This document shows, piece by piece, positions 34,956 through 43,471 of a DNA stretch of 64,000 nt (positions within the stretch are counted from its first letter, which is position 1; each line of letters opens with the position of its first letter). The position numbers were made by a program, and so were the translations under genes. Origin of the DNA: Natronococcus jeotgali DSM 18795 (GTDB lineage Archaea; Halobacteriota; Halobacteria; Halobacteriales; Natrialbaceae); assembly GCF_000337695.1 (NCBI RefSeq), contig NZ_AOIA01000034.1:62001-126000 (forward strand). Reading direction: 5' to 3'. The notes under the pieces were generated by a model. It was not told the DNA's origin and made no database searches. It worked only from the letters and a program-made list of their open reading frames with translations.

Positions 34956-37022
34956 CTACAGTTCCTCGTCCCGAAGCTCGATGTCGGCGATCAGGTCGTA
35001 GGGGTGGGCCTCCTTGCGGATCCCGTCGACGAGCGCGAACGCCTCGCCGGGCGAGAGGAAGTGCCGCGTGACGACCTGGCCCAGCGGTGTCGGCTCGAAC
35101 CCGTCGATGAACCCGTACTCGAGCAGCTTCCCGATGGCGTGTTTGGTCGGCACCTCGCCGAGCATCCGATCGTTGAGGCGCTTGGCGGCCTTGCCGCCGA
35201 CCACGACGTTCGCCAGCGTCTCCTCGACGGCGGCGTCCTCGTCGTAGTGGGTCATCACCGACTCCATCTCTCCCTTGAGGAGTTTGAAGGCGACCTCGTC
35301 CTCGGTCATCTCCATCGAGCCGTGGTACGAACAGTCGGGTTCGACCAGCACGTACACCTTCCCCTCGTCGTGGTAGTCCGGCCGACCCGCACGGCCGAGC
35401 ATCTGGTGGAACTCCTGGACCGAGAGCCACTCGATTCCCATCGCCAGCGAGTCGAAGATCACCTGCGAGGCCGGGAAGTCCACGCCCGCCGCGAGGGCGG
35501 CGGTGGTCACGACGGCCGACAGCTCCTGGTCGCCGAACTGGCGCTCGACCTGTTTGCGTCGCCCGTAGTCGAGCCCGGCGTGATAGGGCGCCGCGGAGTA
35601 CTCGAGCTTCCGGGAGATTTCGTGACACCGCCTGCGGGAGTTGGTGAAGATGATCGTCTGGCCCCGATACCCCTTCGAGGACTCGGTGTCGAACTCCCGT
35701 TTGACGAGTTTGTTCTCGATGCGGACCTTCTCCTGGCCGTCGGCGAAGGTGACGTGGCGCTCGATCGGGACGGGTCGCTCCTCGAACTCGATGAGCTTCG
35801 ACTCGAGGACCTCGGCGAGCTGTTCGGTGTTGCCGACCGTCGCCGAGAGGTAGATCCACTGGGCTCCTCCGTACTCGTCCCGTCGGGCCGCGCGCTGCTC
35901 GCAGGTGTACTTGAGTCGGGAGATCAGCCCGTCGAGTCGGTGGCCTCGCTCCTCCTCTTTGAGAGTGTGGACCTCGTCGATGACGACGGTGCCGATGTCG
36001 CCGAGGTCCTTGCCCGTCCGCAACGCGTGGTCGATCCCCTCGTAGGTGCCGACGATGACGTCGGCGTCGGGATCGAACCGGTTCCCGTCGTCGGTGATCC
36101 GGCTCGCTCCCACCCGCAGCGAGACGTCGACGAGGTGGCCGTACTCGTCTTCGAAGTCCTCGTGTTTCTGGTTCGCGAGTGCGACGAGCGGAACCAGAAA
36201 CAGCATCTTCCCCTTGCCGTTGAGCACGCGGTTGAGGCCGGCCATCTCGCCGACGAGGGTCTTCCCGGTCGCGGTCGCCGAGACGACGAGCTGGTCGTCG
36301 CCCTCGAAGAGGCCGTTCTCGACCGAGAGGCTCTGAACCGGCAGCAGGGTCTCGAACCGGTCCTCGAGCAGCCCCTGTAATCCCGGATGTAGATTCAGCG
36401 AGTCCACCCGGACGGGGTCGACCTCGTCGGTCGTCGCCGAGATGGTGTCGAACTGGGTGAGGTCGGGATCGAGCTGGCCCTGCAGCAGGTTGACGATCCG
36501 CTGGAGGTCCTGCACCTCGAGCATCAGTTCTTCGAGTCGTTCCTTCGCGGCGCCGGTGACCGCCCCGCCGCCGGAAAAGGAGAGCTGGCGCTCGAGTTCC
36601 TGGCGGGCGCAGTCCCGACAGATCCAGTCGGTGTTGTCCTTGACCGCGGTGTCGGTCGTCACCGGGGAGTACCGCCCCGCAGAGGCGCAGTAGCGGCAGG
36701 TCCGGACGGCCTTGGTCTTGTCCTCGAGCTGGTAGCCCGACAGCATCTCGGTGAGCTCGCGGCGCTTCTCGGGCGAGGTCTGCTCGGAGATGCGGATACG
36801 CTTCGCTCGACGGGCGAGCTCGACGAACTCGTCGGGCTGGCGGGGCTCCTCGTTCGAGCCGTCCTTCAGCCGGAACTTCGCGGGTCGAGGACCCGCGGAG
36901 GTCTCGGAGAGTCCGAGTTTCGCCCGGAACAGTCGCTTGCCGTCCCGCTGGACGACGACGAGGTAGTCGTCGCCCGTCTGGTGGCAGAATATCGTTTCGA
37001 CGTCCTGGACCTGCTGCGACAC
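34956..37022 (-). CDS. Ski2-like DEAD/DEAH-box helicase with zinc-binding N-terminus
   Basis: The 688-residue protein has an N-terminal domain of about 200 residues with a zinc-binding pair (C109/C112, C135/C138), then the helicase core: Walker A SATATGKT (248-255), DEVH (349-352), LSATVGN, and motif VI HQMLGRAGRPDY. The C-terminal part resembles Ski2-family winged-helix regions. It may unwind or remodel nucleic acids in repair or RNA turnover; substrate not known. Compared with Hel308 it lacks the typical C-terminal ratchet length and has an extra N-terminal zinc domain. Confidence 0.88.
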   Translation of the reverse strand: MSQQVQDVETIFCHQTGDDYLVVVQRDGKRLFRAKLGLSETSAGPRPAKFRLKDGSNEEPRQPDEFVELARRAKRIRISEQTSPEKRRELTEMLSGYQLEDKTKAVRTCRYCASAGRYSPVTTDTAVKDNTDWICRDCARQELERQLSFSGGGAVTGAAKERLEELMLEVQDLQRIVNLLQGQLDPDLTQFDTISATTDEVDPVRVDSLNLHPGLQGLLEDRFETLLPVQSLSVENGLFEGDDQLVVSATATGKTLVGEMAGLNRVLNGKGKMLFLVPLVALANQKHEDFEDEYGHLVDVSLRVGASRITDDGNRFDPDADVIVGTYEGIDHALRTGKDLGDIGTVVIDEVHTLKEEERGHRLDGLISRLKYTCEQRAARRDEYGGAQWIYLSATVGNTEQLAEVLESKLIEFEERPVPIERHVTFADGQEKVRIENKLVKREFDTESSKGYRGQTIIFTNSRRRCHEISRKLEYSAAPYHAGLDYGRRKQVERQFGDQELSAVVTTAALAAGVDFPASQVIFDSLAMGIEWLSVQEFHQMLGRAGRPDYHDEGKVYVLVEPDCSYHGSMEMTEDEVAFKLLKGEMESVMTHYDEDAAVEETLANVVVGGKAAKRLNDRMLGEVPTKHAIGKLLEYGFIDGFEPTPLGQVVTRHFLSPGEAFALVDGIRKEAHPYDLIADIELRDEEL

Positions 37023-37075
37023 GACGACGAGTACGGCGCGACGGTATTTCAGCGGTTCGGACTCGAGTGGTCCGT

Positions 37076-38188
37076 TCAGGCGTCGCCGTTGACGATGTCG
37101 CTAACGGCCTGGGGATCGAACAGCTGCTCGTCGACGCCGTAGACCTGCTCGGCCGCCCGCTGGGTGACGACGAGGTTCGTGATCGGTCCCTGGTAGAGCG
37201 GCCCGCCGCGGTAGACGTCGCCGTTCTGAACGGCCGTCAGCTCGCTGCCGGCGGCGTCGGCCTCCATATTGGCCACGACGGACTCCTGGAACTCCTCGGC
37301 GCTCGCGTCCTCGTTGCCGCGACAGAGGATGACGTCGGGGTCGACCTCGAGCAGCGTCTCGTAGTCGATCTGCCCGCGGGAGCTGTGGAAGTCCTCGACG
37401 TCGCTCTCGGCGAGGGCGTCGCGGACGCCCAGGTCGCGCCACTGCTTGAAGCTCGTCCCCTCGTTGATGACGTACGGGAGGAACGTGCCGTCGCCGTTGG
37501 GCCACAGGACCGCGACCGCCGGCCGCTCCTCTTCGGGCGGTACCACGTCCTCGAGGGTCGACTGGAACTCGTCGTGGAGCTCCGCAAAGGCCTCGTAGCG
37601 CTCCTCTTCCCGGAATACCTGCGAGACCTTCTCGAAGGCCTCGTACAGCGTGAGGTACTCGTAGTCGTGCCAGTCGTACTCCCGCGAGAAGATGCTGTTG
37701 CCGAAAAACGGCCCGACCCCCGCAACGTCCTCGATGTCGCTTTCCTCCCAGCCGTCGTACCGGTTCTGCAGGAAGTTCGGATCGATGGCGTGGACGTCGG
37801 CGTCGTGGTCGTAGAACTTCTCCTTGTCGACGCCGTCGCCGTCCTCGTACAGCGCGTCGATCGAGTCCCCGTCGACGGAGACGTCGGGGATCTCGTCGTA
37901 GTAGCGAGTGTGATACCGCGAGGGCATCCAGAGCGCTTCGGGGGGGTCCCGACCCAGCGCGACGCCCATGTCGGCCCAGCTACCGTTGTTGGCGACCCAC
38001 GTCTCCGGGACGCCCTCGAATTCGACCTCGCCGACGGGCGGCATCGATACGCTGTACGACTCTCCGTCGCCCGAGCCGTCGCTTCCTCCGTCTCCCCCGC
38101 TGATACAGCCGGCCAGCGCGGTCCCGGCGGCGACCGCGCCGCCCGCTCGAACGACGGTCCGTCTCGTCCACTGCTGCGCGTCGGTCAT
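37076..38188 (-). CDS. Iron-siderophore ABC transporter substrate-binding protein
   Basis: The 370-residue lipoprotein has a Tat signal (TRRTVVRAGGAV), a lipobox ALAGC near residue 27, and a periplasmic-binding fold with VEFEGVPETWVANNGSWADM and DPDVILCRGNEDASAEEF. It captures the ferric siderophore outside the cell for the permease/ATPase pair downstream of 40232. ATG 38188 is preferred over GTG 38191, because it lies five bases from the iron-box palindrome and about 26 bases from the TATA box, as for the permease gene. It has its own promoter. Confidence 0.9.
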   Translation of the reverse strand: MTDAQQWTRRTVVRAGGAVAAGTALAGCISGGDGGSDGSGDGESYSVSMPPVGEVEFEGVPETWVANNGSWADMGVALGRDPPEALWMPSRYHTRYYDEIPDVSVDGDSIDALYEDGDGVDKEKFYDHDADVHAIDPNFLQNRYDGWEESDIEDVAGVGPFFGNSIFSREYDWHDYEYLTLYEAFEKVSQVFREEERYEAFAELHDEFQSTLEDVVPPEEERPAVAVLWPNGDGTFLPYVINEGTSFKQWRDLGVRDALAESDVEDFHSSRGQIDYETLLEVDPDVILCRGNEDASAEEFQESVVANMEADAAGSELTAVQNGDVYRGGPLYQGPITNLVVTQRAAEQVYGVDEQLFDPQAVSDIVNGDA

Positions 38189-38192
38189 CACG

Positions 38193-38210
38193 TTTTAGGC
38201 TAGCCTAAAA
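38193..38210. promoter_or_regulatory. Iron-box palindrome (DtxR-family operator), substrate-binding protein promoter
   Basis: TTTTAGGCTAGCCTAAAA is an exact 18-bp palindrome located between the TATA box (38211-38218) and ATG 38188. Binding here would block transcription initiation. Its arms match TTAGGNTNNCCTAA-type sites known for DtxR/IdeR regulators. Confidence 0.85.
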
Positions 38211-38218
38211 GTATATAG
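38211..38218 (-). promoter_or_regulatory. TATA box of the substrate-binding protein gene
   Basis: On the minus strand CTATATAC lies directly beside the palindrome and about 26 bases before ATG 38188, consistent with a leaderless mRNA. Confidence 0.6.
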
Positions 38219-38265
38219 TTGTTACGACTATCGGGAGAGAAGTGGCGGTTTGCGGATCGAGACGC

Positions 38266-39123
38266 TCACCGATCGGAAAGCGCGCGCTTGGGGAGCACCT
38301 GCAGTTCGGGCTCGCGCGTTACCCTGGCCTCGACGCCGAAGACGTCGGCGAGGAGCTCCTCCGTGACGACCTCCTCGGGCGGCCCCCAGTCGTAGAGCTC
38401 GCCGTCGCGCATGGCGACCAGGTAGTCCGCGAAGCGGGCCGCCTGCGAGATGTCGTGGAGGACGACGGCGACGGTGACGCCCTTTCGCTCGTTGAGCTGG
38501 CGGATCGTCTCGAGGACGCGAAACTGGTGGTGGACGTCGAGAAACGTTGTCGGCTCGTCGAGCAACAACACGTCGGTCTCCTGGGCGAGGACCATGGCGA
38601 TCCAGGCGAGTTGCTTCTGGCCGCCGCTGAGCTGGCCGAGTTCGGTCTCGCGGAGCGCTTCGATCCCCGCCAGCTCGACCGCGCGGTCGACCGCCTCGTG
38701 GTCCTCGACGTCGACGCCGTCGAAAAAGCCCCGGTGGGGGTAGCGGCCGTGGTAGACGAGGTCCTCGACGGTGATCGAGCCCAGCGAGTCGTTCTCCTGG
38801 GAGAGCACGCCCAGCTCCCGGGCCAGCTCCTTGGGGTCGAACGAGTTCAGGTCGTTCCCGTGGATCGTGATCGTTCCCGCGTCGGGCTCGAGGTGGTTCG
38901 AGAGCCCCTTCAGGAGCGTGCTCTTCCCGCTACCGTTCGGACCGACGAGCGCGGTGACGGCACCCTCCGGAACGTCGAGGCGCGCGCAGTCGACGACGGT
39001 CTCCTCGCTCGTCGGGTAGCTGAGTTCCAGCCCGTCGCCGACCAGGGCACTCTCGACGGCGACGCCGTCGCCGTCGGTGATTCGATGCCGTCCTCGGTCC
39101 GTATCGCGTTGCGTTCGTGCCAT
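38266..39123 (-). CDS. Ferric-siderophore ABC transporter ATP-binding protein (FecE/FepC type)
   Basis: The 285-residue ATPase has Walker A VGPNGSGKSTLL, Q-loop LSQEND, signature LSGGQKQLAW and Walker B VLLLDEPTTFLD, with the H-loop LHDISQAARFAD. It powers import through the permease. ATG 39123 overlaps the stop of the permease gene, so both form one operon. An acidic N-terminal extension of about 25 residues precedes the ABC domain. Confidence 0.95.
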   Translation of the reverse strand: MARTQRDTDRGRHRITDGDGVAVESALVGDGLELSYPTSEETVVDCARLDVPEGAVTALVGPNGSGKSTLLKGLSNHLEPDAGTITIHGNDLNSFDPKELARELGVLSQENDSLGSITVEDLVYHGRYPHRGFFDGVDVEDHEAVDRAVELAGIEALRETELGQLSGGQKQLAWIAMVLAQETDVLLLDEPTTFLDVHHQFRVLETIRQLNERKGVTVAVVLHDISQAARFADYLVAMRDGELYDWGPPEEVVTEELLADVFGVEARVTREPELQVLPKRALSDR

Positions 39124-40232
39124 TAGAGTTCACCCATCGATCGCTGCTTGCGCATCAGGTAGAGGAAGTACGGACCGCCGATCAGGCCGGTGACGACGCC
39201 GACGGGCATCTGCACGCCCCCCAGTGCAAGCCGCGCGGCGACGTCGGCCGTGACCAGCAATGCGGGTCCGGCGAAGGCGCAGCCGATCATCAATCGCCGG
39301 TAGTCGCTTCCAACGGTGTTTCGCACGATGTGGGGGACGACGAGCCCGAAGAAGCTGACGACGCCCGCGATCGCGATGGCGACGCTCGCGGCCAGGATCG
39401 CGAGCGCGGACAGCAGGAACCGGACCCGTTCGACGCGCATACCGAGCGACCGGGCGGTGCTCTCGCCGAGCATCAACACGTTCAGCTGGCGCGAGCCGGC
39501 GAGCGCGAGCGCGATCGCGACGATCGCCGGCAGGATCGCGATCCGGACCTCCGCCCACCCGGTTCCGGTCAGCGATCCCGTGAGCCAGGCGATCGCGCTC
39601 TGGACGACGCCCAGGTCGTCGGCGAAGAAGAACAGCCCCTGCTGGAGGGACTGGAAGACCATATTGACGATGACGCCGGCGAGTACGAGTCGGACGGGAC
39701 TGGTCCCGCCCTTCCAGGCGATCGTGTAGACGACCAGAAACGCGAGCGTGCCGCCCAGGGCGGCGATCAGCGGCAGGAACGGCGAGAGACCGCTGAAGAC
39801 GACGAGCGTCGCCAGGACGGCGAATCCGGCCCCCGAGCTGACGCCCAGAACGAAGGGACTCGCCAGTTCGTTGCGCGTCACCGCCTGGAAGATCGCCCCG
39901 GAGACGGCCAGCGTCGCGCCCGCGATAACGCCGACGAACACCCGCGGCAGTCGGAGGCTCCAGACGACGACGCTCTCGGTGCTCACGTCCGGCGGTTCCG
40001 TTCCGAACAGGAACGACGACCAGGCCTCGAGGTTGAAGATCACCGCGGGGTTGAACACCGCCTCCCAGGCCCCGCGCAACGTCATCGAGTACTCCCCGAA
40101 GCTCACCTGTATCAGCCCGGCGACGACGGTCACGACCGTGCTCGCCAGACAGAAGAGCACGAGCGTGCCCGTCAGCCAGTTTTCCCGTTCCCGGGCCGAC
40201 GGGTGTCCCCCGACCGACTTCGCTTCTCCCAT
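39123..40232 (-). CDS. Ferric-siderophore ABC transporter permease (FecCD/BtuC family)
   Basis: The 369-residue protein has nine to ten transmembrane helices and the FecCD blocks LRLPRVFVGVIAGATLAVSGAI, GVSSGAGF, GESTARSLG and the coupling region GVVSFFGLVVPHIVR. It forms the membrane channel for the siderophore. I prefer ATG 40232 to ATG 40238 because it stands five bases from the iron box and about 26 bases from the TATA box, exactly as the binding-protein gene does. It starts the permease-ATPase operon. Confidence 0.93.
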   Translation of the reverse strand: MGEAKSVGGHPSARERENWLTGTLVLFCLASTVVTVVAGLIQVSFGEYSMTLRGAWEAVFNPAVIFNLEAWSSFLFGTEPPDVSTESVVVWSLRLPRVFVGVIAGATLAVSGAIFQAVTRNELASPFVLGVSSGAGFAVLATLVVFSGLSPFLPLIAALGGTLAFLVVYTIAWKGGTSPVRLVLAGVIVNMVFQSLQQGLFFFADDLGVVQSAIAWLTGSLTGTGWAEVRIAILPAIVAIALALAGSRQLNVLMLGESTARSLGMRVERVRFLLSALAILAASVAIAIAGVVSFFGLVVPHIVRNTVGSDYRRLMIGCAFAGPALLVTADVAARLALGGVQMPVGVVTGLIGGPYFLYLMRKQRSMGEL

Positions 40233-40236
40233 CACC

Positions 40237-40254
40237 ATTTAGGTGTGCCTAAAA
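40237..40254. promoter_or_regulatory. Iron-box palindrome, permease promoter
   Basis: ATTTAGGTGTGCCTAAAA is an imperfect 18-bp palindrome between the TATA box (40257-40263) and ATG 40232, at the same spacing as at 38193-38210. Confidence 0.8.
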
Positions 40255-40483
40255 GACATATAGGAGTTGTGATTACGAACCGACGCGACGGCGATCGGTT
40301 CGACCCTCGAGCGGGAGTCCGTCGGCGATCGTACTGTCGGGACCGCCTCGAGGGGCGGCCGTTCACCGAACGACTCGGCGTTGTTGCTTCTCGCGGAAAC
40401 GTCTTCCGGCCGTCGTTCCGTCTTGCGGGCGCTCGGAGTCGACGCTCGATTCCGCCACCCGACCGAACGTGTCACTGCTCTTT

Positions 40484-40501
40484 CTTTAGGCTGACCTAAA
40501 A
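40484..40501. promoter_or_regulatory. Iron-box palindrome 1 of the siderophore operon
   Basis: CTTTAGGCTGACCTAAAA lies upstream of the TATA-like ATTTACA (40509-40515). It is the upstream member of a tandem pair, with starts 35 bp apart. Confidence 0.8.
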
Positions 40502-40518
40502 CCAGTGGATTTACAACC

Positions 40519-40536
40519 TTTTAGGGTAGCCTAAAT
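40519..40536. promoter_or_regulatory. Iron-box palindrome 2 of the siderophore operon
   Basis: TTTTAGGGTAGCCTAAAT lies just downstream of the TATA-like box, between it and the expected transcription start. The two boxes bracket the TATA element. Confidence 0.8.
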
Positions 40537-40599
40537 CGATACATGCGAGGAGATCCGAATCGAAATCAGCGGTATCGTGTGCGGAAATCAGTCGCGCGC

Positions 40600-40606
40600 G
40601 GAGGTG
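40600..40606 (+). promoter_or_regulatory. Shine-Dalgarno site of the first siderophore gene
   Basis: GGAGGTG lies seven bases before GTG 40614. Together with a predicted 5' leader of about 75 bases it indicates a leadered mRNA, less usual for first genes in haloarchaea, and fixes the GTG start. Confidence 0.7.
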
Positions 40607-40613
40607 TCGCCCC

Positions 40614-41987
40614 GTGAGCTACCGCGGACGCGGCAACGAGGAGCTACTCGCCCAGCAGGCCGAACGCGAGTCCGCCGCGCGGACGTACCCTCGCCACCTC
40701 CCCTTCGCCATCCGCGAGGCCGAGGGCGTGACGGTGACGGACATGGACGGCGACGAGTACTACGACTGCCTCGCGGGGGCGGGAACGCTCGCGCTCGGGC
40801 ACAACCACCCGCGGGTGATCGATGCGATGGAGCGGGTTCTCGAGGCTGATCGGCCGCTGCACACCCTCGACATCTCGACCCCCGCGAAGGAGCGGTTCGT
40901 CGACTCGCTGTTCGAGAGCCTCCCCGACGAGTTCGCCCGCTCCGCGAAGGTGCAGTTCTGCAGCCCCGCCGGGACGGACGCCGTCGAGGCGGCGCTGAAA
41001 CTCGTCAAGACGGCGACGGGTAACCGGAGCGTCCTAGGGTTCCAGGGCGCCTACCACGGGATGACCAGCGGCGCGCTCAGCCTGATGGGCGACACCGACG
41101 CTAAGGATCCCGTTCCGGGGCTGATGAGCGACGTTCACCACCTCCCCTACCCCAACGACTACCGCTGTCCGTTCGGCATCGGCGGGGAGGAGGGGCACCG
41201 AACCGCCAGCCGGTACGTCGAGCGCCTCCTCGAGGACCCCGAAAGCGGGATCACCGAGCCCGCCGGCGTGATCCTCGAGCCCGTCCAGGGCGAGGCGGGG
41301 GCGGTGCCCGCGCCCGACGGCTGGCTCCGGGAGATCCGACGGATCACGCGCGAGCGCGAGATCCCGTTGATCGTCGACGAGATCCAGACGGGGCTCGGCC
41401 GCACGGGCGAACGCTACGCGTTCGAGCACGCCGACGTCGTTCCCGACGTCCTCACGCTCTCGAAGGCCGTCGGGGGCGGACTGCCCCTCGCGGTCGTCGT
41501 CTACGACGAGTCGCTCGACGTCTGGGAGCCCGGCGCCCACGCCGGCACCTTCCGGGGCAACCAGCTCGCGATGGCCGCCGGGGAGGCGACGATCGACTAC
41601 GTCCTCGAGCACGACCTCGCGGACCACGCCGCCGACGTCGGCGCTCGCCTGCGCGATCGCCTCGAGGCGACCGCCGAGCGGTTCGACGCGGTCGGCGACG
41701 TGCGGGGTCGCGGCCTGATGCTCGGCGTCGAGTTCGTCGACCGGGACGACGAGTGGCGGGGTCCGGGCCCCCACGCTCCCGCCGGCGACCTGGCCGAAGC
41801 CGTACAGGCCGAGTGCTTCGACCGCGGTCTCGTCGTCGAACTCGGCGGTCGGAGAAGCGCCACCGCGCGATTCCTCCCGCCGCTGATCGTCTCCGCGTCG
41901 CAGGTCGACGAGATCGCGTCGATCTTCGACGAGGCGGTCGCGTCCGTTCTCGAGGGGCGGAAGCCAGCCCCGGAGGTGCGCGGATGA
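40614..41987 (+). CDS. rhbA: Diaminobutyrate-2-oxoglutarate aminotransferase
   Basis: The 457-residue class III PLP aminotransferase has CSPAGTDAVEAALKL, LIVDEIQTGLGRTG and the PLP lysine in LTLSKAVGGGLPLAV. It forms 2,4-diaminobutyrate from aspartate semialdehyde, the first step to diaminopropane. The context with a diaminobutyrate decarboxylase immediately downstream makes this substrate more likely than ornithine or GABA. It opens the six-gene siderophore operon; its TGA overlaps the next ATG. Confidence 0.93.
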   Translation: MSYRGRGNEELLAQQAERESAARTYPRHLPFAIREAEGVTVTDMDGDEYYDCLAGAGTLALGHNHPRVIDAMERVLEADRPLHTLDISTPAKERFVDSLFESLPDEFARSAKVQFCSPAGTDAVEAALKLVKTATGNRSVLGFQGAYHGMTSGALSLMGDTDAKDPVPGLMSDVHHLPYPNDYRCPFGIGGEEGHRTASRYVERLLEDPESGITEPAGVILEPVQGEAGAVPAPDGWLREIRRITREREIPLIVDEIQTGLGRTGERYAFEHADVVPDVLTLSKAVGGGLPLAVVVYDESLDVWEPGAHAGTFRGNQLAMAAGEATIDYVLEHDLADHAADVGARLRDRLEATAERFDAVGDVRGRGLMLGVEFVDRDDEWRGPGPHAPAGDLAEAVQAECFDRGLVVELGGRRSATARFLPPLIVSASQVDEIASIFDEAVASVLEGRKPAPEVRG

Positions 41988-43471
41988 GCGACGACGGTCT
42001 GTTCCTCGGATCGTCGGCGGGCGACGCCGCCTACCGCGAGGCGATGGGGCTGGCGACCGACGCGGTGCTCGACGCGGTCGCCGCGGGCGACGATCCCTAC
42101 TCGGGGGCCTCGCCGGAGTCGCTCGCCGAGCGCTTCGACGACCCGGTCGTTCCGGAGGACGGGAAGGGGCTCGAGGCGACGATCGAGGAGGTCGCCGATC
42201 GCGTCCTCGCTCACTCGGTCGACCCCTCGAGTCCGCGGTGTGCGGCCCATCTCCAGTGTCCCCCGTCGGTCCCCGGGCTGGCCGCCGAGGCGATGCTGTC
42301 GGCGACCAACCAGTCGCTGGACTCGTTCGACCAGGCGCCCGCCGCGACGGTCCTCGAGGAGCGGGTCGTCGACGCCCTCTGCGACCTGTTCGACCTCCCC
42401 GCGGGCGCGGACGGCGTCTTTACGAGCGGGGGGTCCCAGTCGAACTTCCAGGCCCTGCTGCTGGCCCGCGATCGGCGCTGCGCCCGCCGGTTCGATCGGG
42501 ACGTTCAGGCCGAGGGGCTCCCCCCGGGTGCCGACTCGCTGCGAGTTCTCTGTTCGGAGGCGGCTCACTTCACGGCCAAACAGGCCGCCCACCACCTCGG
42601 CCTCGGCGAGGACGCCGTCGTCACCGTTCCGACCGACGACCGCCGCCGGATGGCTCCCGACGCGCTCGAGGAGACGCTGGACGACCTTGAGGACCGGGAC
42701 GCCGAGCCGTTCGCCCTCGTCGGCACCGCGGGGACCACCGATTTCGGCAGCATCGACCCGCTCGAGGCGCTCGCCGATACGGCCGCCGAGCGCGGGCTCT
42801 GGTTCCACGTGGACGCGGCCTACGGCGGCGCCCTCGCCGTGAGCGACGAGTACGGCCATCTCCTCGAGGGAATCGAGCGGGCCGACTCCGTCGCCGTCGA
42901 CTTCCACAAGCTGTTCTACCAGCCGATCAGCTGCGGGGCGCTGCTGGTCCGGGACGGCGACGCGTTCCGCTGGATGGCCCGCAACGCCGCCTACCTCAAC
43001 CCCGAGGCCCACGACGACCGCGGGGTGCCGAACCTCGTCGCGAAGTCCGTCCAGACGACGCGGCGGTTCGACGCCCTGAAGCCCTACGTCGCGTTCCGCG
43101 CGCTCGGGCGGTCGGGGATGGCCGCCCTCGTCGAGGACACTCTCGAGCTGGCCGACGAGGCCGCGGCGCTGCTCGAGTCGGCCGCGGACTTCGAGCTGCT
43201 CGGCGACCCGACGCTGAACGCGGTCGTCTTCCGCTACCGCCCCCGCGAGGGGATGACCGACGCGGAGGCCGGACGGCTGAACGCCGCCGTCAGGCGGGAA
43301 CTCCTCGCGGACGGACGCGCGGTCGTCGCCCGTACCGAGGTCGACGACGCGACCAGCCTGAAGCTCACCTTGCTGAACCCGACTGCGACCGTCGAAGACG
43401 TCGGAGCGATCCTCGAGGCCGTCCGCGAGTGCGGGTCCGCAGTCGCCGACGCCAGGGGGGTGGTCGCGTGA
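41984..43471 (+). CDS. rhbB: L-2,4-diaminobutyrate decarboxylase
   Basis: The 495-residue group II PLP decarboxylase has GVFTSGGSQSNFQALLLAR, the HVDAAYGGALAVS aspartate motif and the PLP lysine in VDFHKLFYQPISCG. It gives 1,3-diaminopropane. The overlap with the aminotransferase (ATGA) and with the next gene (GTGA) shows translational coupling. In bacterial schizokinen and rhizobactin pathways the same pair supplies the diamine arms. Confidence 0.93.
   Translation: MSDDGLFLGSSAGDAAYREAMGLATDAVLDAVAAGDDPYSGASPESLAERFDDPVVPEDGKGLEATIEEVADRVLAHSVDPSSPRCAAHLQCPPSVPGLAAEAMLSATNQSLDSFDQAPAATVLEERVVDALCDLFDLPAGADGVFTSGGSQSNFQALLLARDRRCARRFDRDVQAEGLPPGADSLRVLCSEAAHFTAKQAAHHLGLGEDAVVTVPTDDRRRMAPDALEETLDDLEDRDAEPFALVGTAGTTDFGSIDPLEALADTAAERGLWFHVDAAYGGALAVSDEYGHLLEGIERADSVAVDFHKLFYQPISCGALLVRDGDAFRWMARNAAYLNPEAHDDRGVPNLVAKSVQTTRRFDALKPYVAFRALGRSGMAALVEDTLELADEAAALLESAADFELLGDPTLNAVVFRYRPREGMTDAEAGRLNAAVRRELLADGRAVVARTEVDDATSLKLTLLNPTATVEDVGAILEAVRECGSAVADARGVVA

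Larger units (their letters stand above)
40239..40613. other. Divergent regulatory region between importer and siderophore operon
   Basis: The 375-bp region holds the permease promoter on its left and the siderophore operon promoter on its right, with three of the four iron boxes of this locus. Apart from these sites I see no gene; the central 200 bp hold no clear motif. Confidence 0.6.

Noticed and set aside
34842-36380. A 512-codon plus-strand open frame opposite the Ski2-like helicase
   Set aside because: It is antisense to a helicase with complete motifs, and its Leu/Val/Asp-rich product is what the complement of acidic coding DNA gives.
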